A DNA stretch of 64,000 nt from Telopea speciosissima (taxonomy: Eukaryota > Streptophyta > Magnoliopsida > Proteales > Proteaceae), in NCBI RefSeq assembly GCF_018873765.1, contig NC_057926.1, positions 57,177,378 to 57,241,377 of the forward strand, written 5' to 3'. The notes beneath the pieces are model-generated. The model searched no databases and was not told the DNA's origin. It worked only from the letters and a program-made list of their open reading frames with translations. The first letter of the stretch is position 1; each line of letters begins with the position of its first letter. Position numbers and translations under genes: made by a program. This document shows, piece by piece, positions 11,131 through 21,963 of this stretch.

Positions 11131-12415
11131 TGTGAATTCACCTAGAGGAGGGGTGAATAGGTGAATGCAGTGGAATATAACAAATAATGCGGAATTAAAA
11201 AGTTATCAATGAAAGACAAGCAAATCACAAAGATAACACAAGAAATGTATAGTGGTTCGGTCAAACTTGCCTACGTCCACTCCTCTCACCTTAGAGATAA
11301 TTCCACTAAAAAGAATCTTGAGTATGAGCCAGAGAACTCGTACAAATCTTGATTGAGAGCAAGAGAACTCAACACTACCAACTACTCTTGATTTCGAGTA
11401 AGAGGACTCAACCAATCTTGATTCCGAGCAAGATGACTCAATTAACACATATAATAAAAATTACTAGGAAAAGGGTCACCTCAACCTTAGTAAGTGTGTA
11501 GCTACTTTTCACTTGAGGCTTAAGGCTAAGTGACTTGAAAGAGCTAGTGAGGGAATGTACTTGAATGAATGCTTGATGAAGAATGCACACTTTAATGCTT
11601 TGAATGATCAAGTAGTATCTTTTGATGCCTTTGATTAGCTTTGATTAATTGTGTTTAGCTTAATTAAGTTTACCTAATTATAGGAAAAGGTGCTCAAGGC
11701 ATCCAAGAGTCATTGCTAATTTCGGATACAAATCTGTCCTGATCTGGTATGTCGTTTCCCAATTCGGTATGCCAGATCACAGAATATATCTGTTGGTCAA
11801 CGGCTAATATATAACAGTCATAACACAATTCGGTATGTTGGATCATGATTCGGCATGCTGGATTGTGATTCGGTATGCCGGATCAGGATTCGACACATTC
11901 TGTTTGCTCTTTATGAACAAACCCTGAGATTGTGTTTTGCAGGCCAAAAGGGATTCGGCATACCGGATCTGGATTCGGTATGCCGGATCAGCTATTTTTG
12001 CTGAAAATGACTAAGTCCTTAATTGGACAAGTCCGGGCCATTTTCTTTGGTTTTAGTCCATGTGGGAAGTGTCTAAAATAACCTCCTAGGGTCACACTGC
12101 ATGTATGTATGCGTGAGTATGTGCATTACATTTGAATATGGACTTTAACTTAAATACAACTTGATACAATATTAAACAAGTTCTTTGAGGTCTTGTATCC
12201 CATGAAATTGTTTGAAGATAAGTCTTGAGTTGTGTTCTTCACTTCAAATATCTTGAAAGCTTTGACTTGGTGCATCAATCTTGTAAGTACTCCCCCTTAC
12301 TTGATGCCCTACTCTTGTGAAGTCTCTCTATACAACTTAACACAAGTTAGTGCATAGGACTTATTTGTTATCATCAAAACCATAATGGATGATGTGCGAG
12401 GACTTTACCTCAACA
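11131..12415. mobile_element. Solo LTR, 1,285 bp, inside the ARM fragment
   Basis: The ends are TGTGAATTCACC... and ...ACCTCAACA (TG...CA), flanked by a perfect 5-bp duplication AAAAC at 11126-11130 and 12416-12420. Removing it restores the ARM reading across the join. Near its left end is CCTAGAGGAGGGGTGAATAGG, a word I associate with a common plant LTR family, from memory. No internal coding sequence or second LTR is present, so it is a solo LTR or a short non-autonomous element. Confidence 0.82.
11741..11995. repeat. Degenerate repeat of ATTCGGTATGCCGGATC
   Basis: About seven imperfect copies of a 17-base unit (for example near 11759, 11827, 11848, 11868, 11950 and 11972) lie within the solo LTR, separated by 3 to 80 bases. 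Confidence 0.75.
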
Positions 12416-13328
12416 AAAACAATCTCCACAATCTCTTGCCTCAGATGCTTGCCCACAGTACCAGATGTTCTTGTGGGCAACTTCAACACTGCGAATATCC
12501 AATAATCTGTCAGGGCTGTTCTTGAGCACCTCCTCTCCAGTATGTGTTAGGTCAACAATTTTGAGCAGAAGGCCTCTCATGTTACCGATCTTCTCACAAT
12601 TATCATGGTTGCGTGCAAGATTCTTGAGAATGGTGAGACCCAATTGGCTAAAAGCAGAAAACTCATAATTTTCTTGATCACAAACGATCACTTTCTCCTC
12701 GAGTTCATCAAATACACCGTTGGAGCTATGTTGAGTATGGATCAAAGATGATATAGATTCCATTGCACCAAAAATTCCTGCAACTCGAAGGGAGTTTTGC
12801 TTTTTTTTTTCCAGTTAGTATGGACAAAATCTCTGTAGTTGCTCGCCTGATCTCTGCTTCTTGTGGGTTCTTCCAGTTCAACATCTCTACCAATCTTTCG
12901 ATAACCGAGGTATATGTTTCAATCTTCTGCATTGTATTATAAGAGAATTGGGTATTGGTAAAAAATTTCTGAAGAATTCTTGCCCCAATTAGTTGCTCGT
13001 CCTTGGATTGGGAGGCCACAAGCTCCATAGCAAAAGGAGGATGGTCGCCGAAGTGAGGAAGATAGTGGTTGATTGACGCCGGGCTGCTTTAGCGTCGGAG
13101 TAGGTCTCTTCTTCAGAAGACGATAGGTTGCAGTGGATTCTCCAAGGTTGTCAGTGAGTGTGAGGAAGAAGAAGGGTTTGTGGGTGTATTAATTGAAAGG
13201 GTAGATTAGGTATTTTGCCTAATAAAAAGGGCAAAATTATCTTTTAAAAATATTAAAGTGCTGACATCACCGCTTAATAGCTCTTAACTAACGGTAGGAG
13301 GTCTGTGTGGAATTAGTTTGGTAATGCA

Positions 13329-13410
13329 AGGGAGACAGTTTATATTATGGTAGTTAGTGGATGTGCCTTAAAATATAGGCAAATGTCAAGAGTGGTGTTG
13401 ATAATTTCCC
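13329..13410 (-). repeat. Right terminal inverted repeat of the Mutator-like element
   Basis: The reverse complement begins GGGAAATTATCAACACCACT. It is followed on the plus strand by the second copy of the 9-bp duplication AATTTTATA. Confidence 0.85.
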
Positions 13411-13563
13411 AATTTTATATTATAATCACATTTAAAATTTCCATGTGTCATACTGTGAACCGTGGAGAAAAGAAGGGATCTAGGGTATTCCTTGTCTATT
13501 CAAGAGACAACTTATACATTATCAGGCTTTGATGGGAAAAAAAAAAAATATTCTTTTTTTTTT

Positions 13564-13815
13564 GGGTAATTTACGTATACCACCCCTGAGGTTTGACGCA
13601 AGGATAATTTTACCCTCCCCCGTTTTGAAAAATTCTGCGTACCCTCATGAGGTTTGCAAACAGTAACAAATAAGTCCATTCCGTCTATTCATGACTAACA
13701 ATGTTAAAAAATAAGAGATTAACTGACAAAATTCCCGTTGCAAAAAAAAAAAAAAAAAAAAAACCTGCAATTCATCTTCCCCAAATCGATTGGGGAAGAT
13801 GAGTTGCACGTTTCA
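13564..13815 (+). repeat. Mutator-type terminal repeat, unpaired
   Basis: GGGTAATTTACGTATACCAC... through ACTAACAATGTTAAAAAATA, an A run at 13741-13763, then a near-palindrome (CTTCCCCAAATCGATTGGGG). The same layout recurs at 29178-29375, and in part at 30410-30680 and 32240-32466. I find no inverted partner downstream, so it is an orphan end. Confidence 0.65.
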
Positions 13816-13829
13816 AAACCCTCTCAACC

Positions 13830-14365
13830 CTTAAGGAATTTAGGGTTTCAAATTGGGATACCTACGCTATAAGCTCATCCTGCCCAACTCTTCCTCCATG
13901 GACAGAATCCAAGTAGCCAATACTCCAAGAGACAATAAAATCTTTCTAGGGTTTGAGAAGGATCAAGAGATCAACGATTTCTACCGTGGGATTCAACTCA
14001 AGTGGAGGCTCGTTTATCACCAAGACAAGGACTCAAATGGATAAAAAACGCTTCCAAGCGCTTCAGTTGGAGGCATAGTTTGAGGGATGGGAATCGGATT
14101 ACCCATTCTAATCATCCGTATCTTGTGAAGCGATGCGGCCAGTCGATTTTTTTGGGTCAATCTGTCTATTCAGCAAATAAATTCTTCCTTCTTCAAGAGT
14201 TGATTTCTTCTATGATTCAGAGCCAAATCTATTCAAATTTGGATATTCTTACAAATTTCGCTTGCTCTACACATCCACCGGCTCTGATCACGTCAAAGTC
14301 ACCGGATTTGTAGATCTAAACTGTCCAAAACTCACTTCTTTCACCTTGCAATCTAAGGTGAGTTA
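13830..14365 (+). pseudogene. Unidentified exon-like gene fragment
   Basis: After the orphan terminal repeat, coding-looking text appears in shifting frames. One frame at 13853-14041 reads IFLGFEKDQEINDFYRGI. Another, near 14225-14357, reads FKFGYSYKFRLLYTS and VKVTGFVDLNCPKLTSF, and ends at GTGAG, a possible splice donor. I do not recognise the protein. The frame changes and the position next to a Mutator-type end suggest a captured gene fragment. Confidence 0.35.
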
Positions 14366-14527
14366 CTCGGAAACTTGTATATTTTTGGGGTCGAAGAGGA
14401 TAGGAAGAGGGAGAAGATGATAGTGAAATTTACCCCTCCATTTTAATTCAATAAATCAAGGGTTTAAAAACACTTCTCATGTATTCACCATCGATAGTTC
14501 AACCTGCAGCAGCAGCAGAAGAAGAAG

Positions 14528-14953
14528 ATGTCTTCTCTTCCACTTCCACACTTGACGTTGATGCTCCTTGGAGTTCTGGGTGTTGCCGTTACTCTCTCCA
14601 ACGCCAGTCGTCCCGTGTCGTCGACGGAAGATAAGGTTTCCTTCACTAGTACTGAAGAACCGCTTCTAATACACAAGGCATCAATCCCCACAGTGACACT
14701 CCAACTTAAGAAGTTTCCTCCACTAAAAATGCTGCCGCATCATCATGGCCACAAACCCAGCTACCCACCAAAACAAGGTTTGTTGCCCTCCCGCGACGAC
14801 ACACAACAACGGATCTCCACCGCCCATAAATTAACAACTCCATATAATCACAAGCCTTCACTGTCTTATCCTTTCTTTAAACAACCCTCACTGAAGCACT
14901 TCCCTCATCGGATCCACATCCATGGTGTTGTACCTGCAACTTATCTTACCTGA
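14528..14953 (+). CDS. Small secreted His/Pro-rich protein, hypothetical
   Basis: An uninterrupted 141-codon ORF with a typical signal peptide: a hydrophobic core LTLMLLGVLGVAVTL at residues 9-23, followed by SNASRP, a plausible cleavage region. The mature part is basic and rich in H, P, K and S, with repeated motifs such as PHHHGHKP and NHKPSLSYPF. A possible TATA-like word (TTTAAAAA) lies near 14460. I see no intron and no family I can name. It could be a small cell-wall or extracellular peptide precursor, or a fragment of a proline-rich protein. It lies between transposon remnants and has no supporting neighbour. Moderate confidence that it is coding. Confidence 0.45.
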   Translation: MSSLPLPHLTLMLLGVLGVAVTLSNASRPVSSTEDKVSFTSTEEPLLIHKASIPTVTLQLKKFPPLKMLPHHHGHKPSYPPKQGLLPSRDDTQQRISTAHKLTTPYNHKPSLSYPFFKQPSLKHFPHRIHIHGVVPATYLT

Positions 14954-15269
14954 GCTGGGGTCCGTTGGCGGTGGTCATCCCTGTGGAGGTTTAAAGATGT
15001 AATATCTATACATCATTAATGATGTGGGGCCCACATGCTTGATACGTCGTTTCAAAGACCATTCTAGTATATAGCCACGAAAATGGGTTTATGTGTGGCC
15101 ACATGTTTGGGTATATTTTATGTCACATAGCATCAGTGAATACCTACTCGGTGACGGTGAGTGAGTCATATGGGAGAGTGAATAGTGACTCGGTGAGTGA
15201 GTCAAATGGGAGAGTCAGATAGCCAAACTATCCTACCCATTCAACACCACCAAACTGAATGAATAAGTC
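14954..15269. other. Intergenic; short GTGAGTGAGTCA repeats
   Basis: No gene. Two near-copies of ACTCGGTGA(C)GGTGAGTGAGTC with AATGGGAGAGT occur between 15145 and 15225. Confidence 0.5.
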
Positions 15270-15288
15270 ACCAAGTCCACTAGAAATT
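15270..15288. repeat. Left target-site duplication of the second LINE
   Basis: ACCAAGTCCACTAGAAATT here matches ACCAAATCCACAAGAAATT at 22630-22648 (17 of 19). The copies bracket the truncated LINE start and its poly(A) tail. Confidence 0.9.
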
Positions 15289-17900
15289 CTTGATATGGAA
15301 GGAGGTTCACCCACTGGCCAAAGACCATTTAAGTTCGAGGCGATGTGGTTGAGGCATCCTGAATGTCCTACTATTGCGAACACGGCATGGTCTCTCAGTG
15401 CTTCAGGATCTGCTGGCCAAGTGATTCAACAGAAGATCCACCGCTGTAAGCCTACATTTAAAAAATGGAATAAGGAGACATTTGGAAGGGTTGAAGTTAA
15501 TATTCAGAATCTATCACATGAGCTTGCTTTGATCCAAGACCAACCAGCCTCTGCTACTTCCCAAGCAGAGCAAAAAGAATTAACAGATAAGCTGGAAGAG
15601 GAGTATGTCAGGCAAGAGGTTTTATGGCACCAGAAGTCTCGTATCGAATGGCTTCAGAATGGGGATAGAAACACGGCATTTTTTTCAAGCTTGTACAATG
15701 CAAAAGCGTCATACCAATAAAATTATTAAAATCAGATTATCTTCGGGCCAGTGATCCTAATCTGAGAAAGAAGTAATCTCCGAAATCCTCCAACATTACC
15801 AGTACTTTTTTCAAATCCAAAGGATTGGATGTGAATGCTATGTCAAAGGTTCTGGCTATAGTCTCTCCTCTGGTGGATAATGCTGCAAATGACTCCCTAT
15901 GCGCTACCCCCAACCTGAAGAAATCAAGCAAGCCATCTTTTCCATGGGCCCTCTTAAAGCGCCTGGCCCAGAAGTCCTCCGATTTCTTTCAGAAATTTTG
16001 GGATCTTACCCAAGGGGAAATTATAAAGTTTGTGACGGATTTCTTTAATGGAGAAGATCTTCCTCAGAGTATGAATGATACTTTCATTTGCTTAATTTCC
16101 GAAGGCCCCAACCCAGAATCGGTGGATCAATATCGGCCCATAAGTCTCTGTAGTGTGGTTGTTAAGACAATAACAAAGATCCTGGCTACTAGGCTTCAAC
16201 CAATTCTTGACCAGATCATCTCGCCGTCCCAATCAGCATTTATCCCTCAAATAAGCATATCAGATAATACATTTTCTGCTCATGAGCTTTTCCATTATAT
16301 AAGGCAATAGAAGAAAGGTAAAAGGAAACTCATGGCCCTTAAGATCGATATGCGAAAGGCCTATGATAGCATGAATTGGACTTTCATCGAACGAATGCTG
16401 ATCTCTGTGGGTTTCTCTGATCGGTGGGTTACGCTGGTTATGAAGTGCATCACTACGGTGATTTACCAGATTTTGGTGAATGGTGCTCCTCGAGGAAAAG
16501 TTGCTCCATCTCAAGGACTCTGGTAAGGAGACCCTTTATCCCCAGCAATTTTTATTCTTGGAGCCCAGGCCTTGAGCAGCGTGCTTCATCAAGCTGAATC
16601 AGAAAGGAAAAATCAACGTCATTAAGGTGTGAAATAGGGCCAATCCTTTGTCCCATTTACTTTTCGCTGACGATTGCATTTTATTTTCAAAAGTGCACCT
16701 GCAGGAAAATTTTGAGCTGAAGCAATCCCTTGAGTTATTCTGCTCTGCGAGTGGGCAATCTGTCAATTTGAGCAAGTCTTGCCTGACTTTCAGTCCGAAA
16801 TCCCCCCCCCCCCCCAAAAAAAATCAAACGGTGGTTTTCCAAAATCCTTAAAATCAAGTACGGGGAGGGTCCAAAAAAATAGTTGGGACTCCCAACAAAT
16901 CTTGGGCTATCTAAGGTGCAGACTTTCAATGAGACAGGAGACAAAGTTCATGGGAGACTGCAAGGGTGGAAACAACTTCTTCTGTCTCAAGCCGGAAAAG
17001 AAGTTCTAATCAAGTCCGTGATTCTTTCAATGAATATTTTTACCTCCTTGCACTTCATACTTCCCAAAGCCCACCACGGTGGAATTAAAAAGGTTGCTGC
17101 AGATTTCTTCTAGGGCTCATCTGAGCAGCTAAAACAGATGAAATGGAACTCTTGGAAAAAGTTATGCCGTTTTAAGGAGGTTGGACATTTAGGCTTCAGA
17201 GACTCCCATACCCACAACCTAGCCCTGCTGGCCAAGGTAGCATGGAAGCTTTGGCACGAGCCTAATGCCCCCTAGTATCGCTTCATGAAACAGATATACT
17301 ACCCAAACTCAACCTTCTTCCAGGCGAAATTGGGCTCTAGGCCGTCTTGGGCCTGGAGGAGCATTTTGGGTCACTCTGCTTTAAACTCAGGCATGATTTG
17401 GAGTATTGGATATGGTAAACGCATGGACATTTGGCAGCATAATTGGATACCAAGTTCTGCAAACTTCAAGCTCAAGTATCCCCCACTCCAAGATGGCAAT
17501 GCTGTTTGGGTATCAGACCTAATTGATGTTGAGAATATGGTGTGGAAGGATGACATCTTGGCCCAGAATTTTCACCCCCTTGATACTGAAGCAATCAAGC
17601 GTATCCCCCTCCCCATCTTCTCTCGTGAGGACCAACTTGGATGGGGAGGACCTGGAAATGGCCGTTTCTCTATCAAATCTGTACACCACCTCCTTTGCAA
17701 TATCAAGCAAGTTGAAGAGCAGCACCAATCCTCGTCCTCAACACACAACCCAGTTGAAGCTATCCCAAAGAGTACCTGGAAAACTATATGGTCTTGCCTC
17801 ACCCTTCCCAAGATAAGGACCTTTATGTGGAAAGCCAGTGCAGCGGGGTTAGCTAGTAGAGAAGGTTTAAGCAAGAGGAATATCCCTATAAACCCACAGT

Positions 17901-18720
17901 TAAGGATGTTAAACGGTTCGGTCTCGTTCGGTTTTGACTGCTTGAGGGTAGAAATCGTAACCAGATCATTTAGCTAAACAGTTGCATATCCAAAACCGTA
18001 ACCGTTTAGTAAACAGTTTCGGTTATACGGTTTTTAAACGGTTTCGGTTAAATGGTTGTACACGATTTTACACGGTTTTCGGTTAAATGGTTATACACGA
18101 TTTTCAATTAAATGGTTCTACATGGTTTTACACGGTTTGGGTTAGCCGATTGTAAATAACACTCCTGATTTACTAAATAGTTTAATAGTTTTCAAACCAA
18201 ACCTCTTGCATTTTTTTAATAGAAAATGGGTTGTAACCTGTAGGGCATCTCTTTTAATTAGAAAATACCTTCAATGGACAATGGATCCCATGAAAATGTT
18301 GCACCTTCAATCATTGTTTACCCTTTTTTTTTGGGGGGGTGGAAAACGGTTTACCTTCTATTCACTAATACTAATTAGTTATTAATAATTAGTTAGTAAT
18401 TATGAAGTTATTAGTTTTTTTTTTTTGAAAGAAGGAAATCATTTATTGAAGAAATGTGACTTAGTGATTTAGTGACTTAGTGGTTAGTACTCAGTAGTTA
18501 CTATTGCTAGGTTTTGAATCTTTTGATGTTCGGTTTAAACGATTATAATCAGTTGTAAATAGATTAAACGACCTGAAACCGTTGGATTAATCGGTTAAAA
18601 CTGAACCGAACCATTTAGCTAAACGGTGGCATTTCTGAAACCATAACCAGACCATTTATTTAAACGGTCTGCCGGTTCCGATTTAAACGGTTCGGTTTCG
18701 ATTCTGTTTTGACACCCTTA
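17901..18720. mobile_element. Non-autonomous hAT element, 820 bp
   Basis: The terminal inverted repeats are TAAGGATGTTAAAC at the left and TAAGGGTGTCAAAAC at the right (reverse complement). The 8-bp flanks CCCACAGT (17893-17900) and CCCTCAGT (18721-18728) differ at one base and rejoin the LINE frame. An 8-bp duplication with ends of the AGGGTGTCAA type is typical of hAT elements. The interior is full of ACGGTT/CGGTTTAAACGG words and has no ORF. Confidence 0.88.
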
Positions 18721-18965
18721 CCCTCAGTGTTTGGGGTGCGGCCATACAATTGAATCAATAGACCATGTTCTATTCGAGTGTCAGTTTGCCAGAGGAGTTT
18801 GGTTCGGATCCCCTTTATCAATTAGATGGTTAAGGCCAAATTCGTCTAGTCTGGTGAATTGGATAGAGCAATGGGCTCTGTTTCAGAGAAAAGATAAAAC
18901 AGATGGTAGAAAGGTTATGAGCTTATTCTCCTTCCTTTGTTGGTATAATTGGAGAGCTCGGAATG

Positions 18966-21963
18966 TGTTACACCCCCATTCCCGAACCACGGGAATGCAA
19001 TCGAACGTACCAATACGCTCCCAAACCGCCAAGATCGCAGATGCATAAATAGGATTAACTCATCACACACGACCATAGAAGATTAAAAGCAGATTAAAAT
19101 AATAATATCGAGTCTACGTAATCTACGTGATAACTTATATAATGTTGTTTAAGCAATCCTCCCAAGACAAATCATTCCAATCAGGACTTATGTAATACCT
19201 ACTATATAAATAATACATCTATCATGAAAGGAATCAAAAGAATACACCTATAATTCATAATCAAGTGCATCAAAAGATGGCCACCGCCATAAGTCACTGC
19301 CCCGCCAAGGAACACACATCGCAAGAACACTCGGTCCATGCTCCACGATCTCCGGAGCCCACCAATCAACGTAACCACCTCGGAGTCTCGTACTCGTGCC
19401 ACCACTGCTCGAAATGTACGCATCAACTAAAAATATGTTTCCGAGGAGTGAGCTCCAATCGAGCCCAATGAATGGCTAAGCCACACAAACATACACAATA
19501 ATAATAATGAATGGGGTTGATCGCAAACCGATACATGATGGACGGATACCAAGGTGTCCCATACCACCAAGGTAGACCGTACATCACATACAATTTACAA
19601 TCATGCTACATGAATGAATGATGATGTATAGTTTTATTGTTATCCACCTAACACACAACTAAGTCGGGTATAGTACTATAGCAACACCTTAAGTAGCATC
19701 CCGACATCGGTACCATAAACGGATGGTATACCGCGATGACAAACCCGAGTCGCGCCGAAGCCTTGTCATACGGTCTCCACCAAGAGATATATACAAACCC
19801 CAAGTCAAATCCCGTCCCGGCGTTCGGCCCAAAATACGGTTGGCGCCCGAACTTCCGGTGGGTATACCGAATAAGGTCGGAACCCACGGATTTGACCGAC
19901 ACCTAACCCCCGCTGGTAAGGGTCATAGTCTGGGTAAACATTTATCCTAGCCGAGATTCACCTATTGTATGAGTGAGATACGCATGTGCATAAGCCGAGG
20001 CCGAGTCCATAGATACCGAAATACGGTCGGCCGGCTATCCTCTCGCCCCTCTAGCCCATACGCGTATACAAGTACGAGATGTGAATACCGAAGGTAGTCG
20101 GTCGGTCACCATCCCGTTTCCACCTAATGCAATGGACAACTCTAATGCAATTTCAAGTACGGTAATCTCAAGCCAAGACCCACCGGCACTTGGATCCCGC
20201 TCAAGCCCTAGATCTACATGCCATGAGTGAGTCCATATTATGGAATCCCTGGTCCAAGACCAACCGCACCCGAGTCCCATAACTAAACCAATACCATTCG
20301 CACCATAGTGCGAAAATAAATAATATCGCAAGACAAGAATGTAAAGTCCTATCAACATCTAAACATTTATATCGTCCTATATCTTACTAATAATTATATA
20401 TTATAGCACACATGCATGAATGACATTCGCAAGACACGACACACAAACATTCCATAAATTAAGACGTTTGCTTAACTCACTCACCTTGATTCTCGGCCAA
20501 TCGCCGACGGAGCTCTTCAAATCGGCGTTCGATGCCAAGTACATCGTCCCACGCTTAATACGCCCCGAGCCGGTCACCAACCTAAAGAGAGTGTACAACG
20601 TGGGGAGAGATTAGTGCCTTAGGGCTAGAAGAGTTGGGCCCCATAAGTTATCAAACAAGGCTAAAATAGGGGACCGCACATACAGCAAGGCTATATCATG
20701 TGCCTGGTCCATGTGCTCGTCCATGTGCCTGTCCCTCTCGACTTTCCCACCGGCAGACAGGTTCTCGGGACGGCACTTGCATGTGCCTCGTCCATGTGCC
20801 TGCCCTCTCTGACCTCCCACGCTAAGATCTTTCTCGTGGACCTGGCACTTGCATGTGCCTGTCCATGTGCCTCGTCCCTCCGGACTTCCCACCGCGCAGA
20901 TCTACTTTCTCAGGGACAGCACTTGCATGTGCTGTCCATGTGAAGATCGGCACATGGACAGCACTTGCATGTGCCCGTCCATGTGCCGCCTTCTTGTTCA
21001 TGCCATTCCGAGAATGGTTTTGCAGCCCCAAAGTCTTGGGCTAAAATGGGGTATTCTCGGGGGTTTTTAGGGGTCTCTTTGGCCATGAGAACAACTCCAA
21101 CCAAGGTGCCATAGCATACACCCAACATGGGTTTGTAAAACCCATAAATGGAGGTAAATCCCCAACTTAGGGTTCATAAATGGAGAAGGGTGAATGGGTT
21201 TAAGGTAGGGTTAGGTGCTTCATAGTTAAGCATCAAGGATTTGCCATTAATGGCTCTTCTAATTGAGTAGATGGAGCACTCAAGGTGTGCTCAACCGATT
21301 CAAACCTTAGGTAATAGAATTAGGGAAAGAGAGAGAGAGAGAGAGATAGAGAATGCTCACCAATGTAGGAGAGCAAGCTTGGGTTCCACCTCTCTCCTTT
21401 CTTCTTCTTCTTTCTTCTCCTTCTTCCTTCTTCTTCTTCTTCTTTCTTTCCTTCTCTCCTTTCCTCTCCACGATTTAGGTTTTCTATTGTGAGGTGAATA
21501 GTGGATTGACCCCTATTTACCTCACTTTAGTCTTAAGTCATGTTTGGTTGTCTTAGGTCTTTAGGTCCATTTTAGTTATTGGGCCCATTATACTACTAGG
21601 CCCATAATATGATTAGAAGGGACATCAGTCCTAAGCCCATTCTAGTATTTATATTCATGAGTTATTAGGATATTAACTTACTCCCAATCATCTGTAAGTG
21701 GGAACGGTACAGGCGAGGGCCGGGCGGATCCTCGGAATGAGGAAATTCTAAGAATGCACCCTCGAAGACAAACTTTCCCCTATCTCTGCGATGTACCTAT
21801 CCTCAACGACTTCTCCAGTCACGGTCAACAATCTTGTGGGATGGCTTGAGTATCATGGCCCACGATTCACGAGTGTACTCCGTTCCCGGTTCTACATAAA
21901 AGGTTCAAACCAGATCGGTGGTCGAGACCGGGTTTTAAACCGGGTTTTGGGCACGGATTTAAC
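18966..21963 (-). mobile_element. Solo LTR, 2,998 bp, related to the LTRs at 48527 and 56524
   Basis: Begins TGTTACACCCCC and ends GGCACGGATTTAAC (the expected final A seems lost), with the 5-bp duplication GAATG at 18961-18965 and 21964-21968. Excising it rejoins the LINE text WRARN/AVIFDKG. It shares layout with the 2.85-kb LTRs further right: a GTGTAC/CACCTAAC block, then a long pyrimidine tract ending in CTCCACGATTTAGGTT (21399-21482 here, 50620-50728 there). The strand is given by analogy with those LTRs. ORFs inside it are not credible. Confidence 0.85.
20690..20995. repeat. Minisatellite of GCACTTGCATGTGC / GTCCATGTGCC units
   Basis: Words such as GTCCATGTGCCT, GGCACTTGCATGTGCC and TCTCGGGACGGCAC repeat with a spacing of roughly 70-90 bp across 300 bp of the solo LTR. 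Confidence 0.75.

Larger units (their letters stand above)
10778..13028 (-). pseudogene. ARM-repeat protein gene fragment, frameshifted and split
   Basis: Minus-strand pieces resemble plant armadillo-repeat superfamily proteins: an N-terminal piece (ELVASQSKDEQLIGARIL, 13025 down to about 12800), a second (LGLTILKNLARNHDNCEKI, about 12650-12590) and a C-terminal part after the solo LTR (VSNIRKILRFGEKFPKLQ near 11120-11066, then NHVRDAAGEAIAMLALES near 10945-10890). There is a frameshift at an A run near 12800, another between about 12500 and 12440, and a one-base loss near 10985. The text on the two sides of the LTR joins as EIVF/TVSNIR, so one exon was split. It lies inside a Mutator-like element and is probably a captured, dead copy. 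The parent gene is not in the window. Confidence 0.75.
10388..13410. mobile_element. Mutator-like element carrying an ARM-gene fragment
   Basis: The ends are inverted repeats of about 82 bp: 10388-10469 begins GGGAAATTATCAAC, and the reverse complement of 13329-13410 begins with the same 14 bases and stays similar (roughly 80% by eye) through CACTAACTACCATAATAT. The element is flanked by a perfect 9-bp duplication, AATTTTATA, at 10379-10387 and 13411-13419. A 9-bp duplication with long terminal inverted repeats is the hallmark of Mutator-like elements. No transposase is present. Inside are pieces of an ARM-repeat gene, so it fits the Pack-MULE pattern. A solo LTR at 11131-12415 is nested in it. 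Confidence 0.85.

Noticed and set aside
11131..12415. Considered as a normal intron of the ARM gene (GTAAAG donor, TTCACAG acceptor)
   Set aside because: TG...CA ends with a perfect AAAAC duplication and seamless rejoining of the exon text fit an LTR insertion better, although the splice-like words are noted.
20035..21128. Several ORFs of 60-107 codons in both strands
   Set aside because: All lie in a solo LTR and over a minisatellite; there is no coding signal beyond openness.
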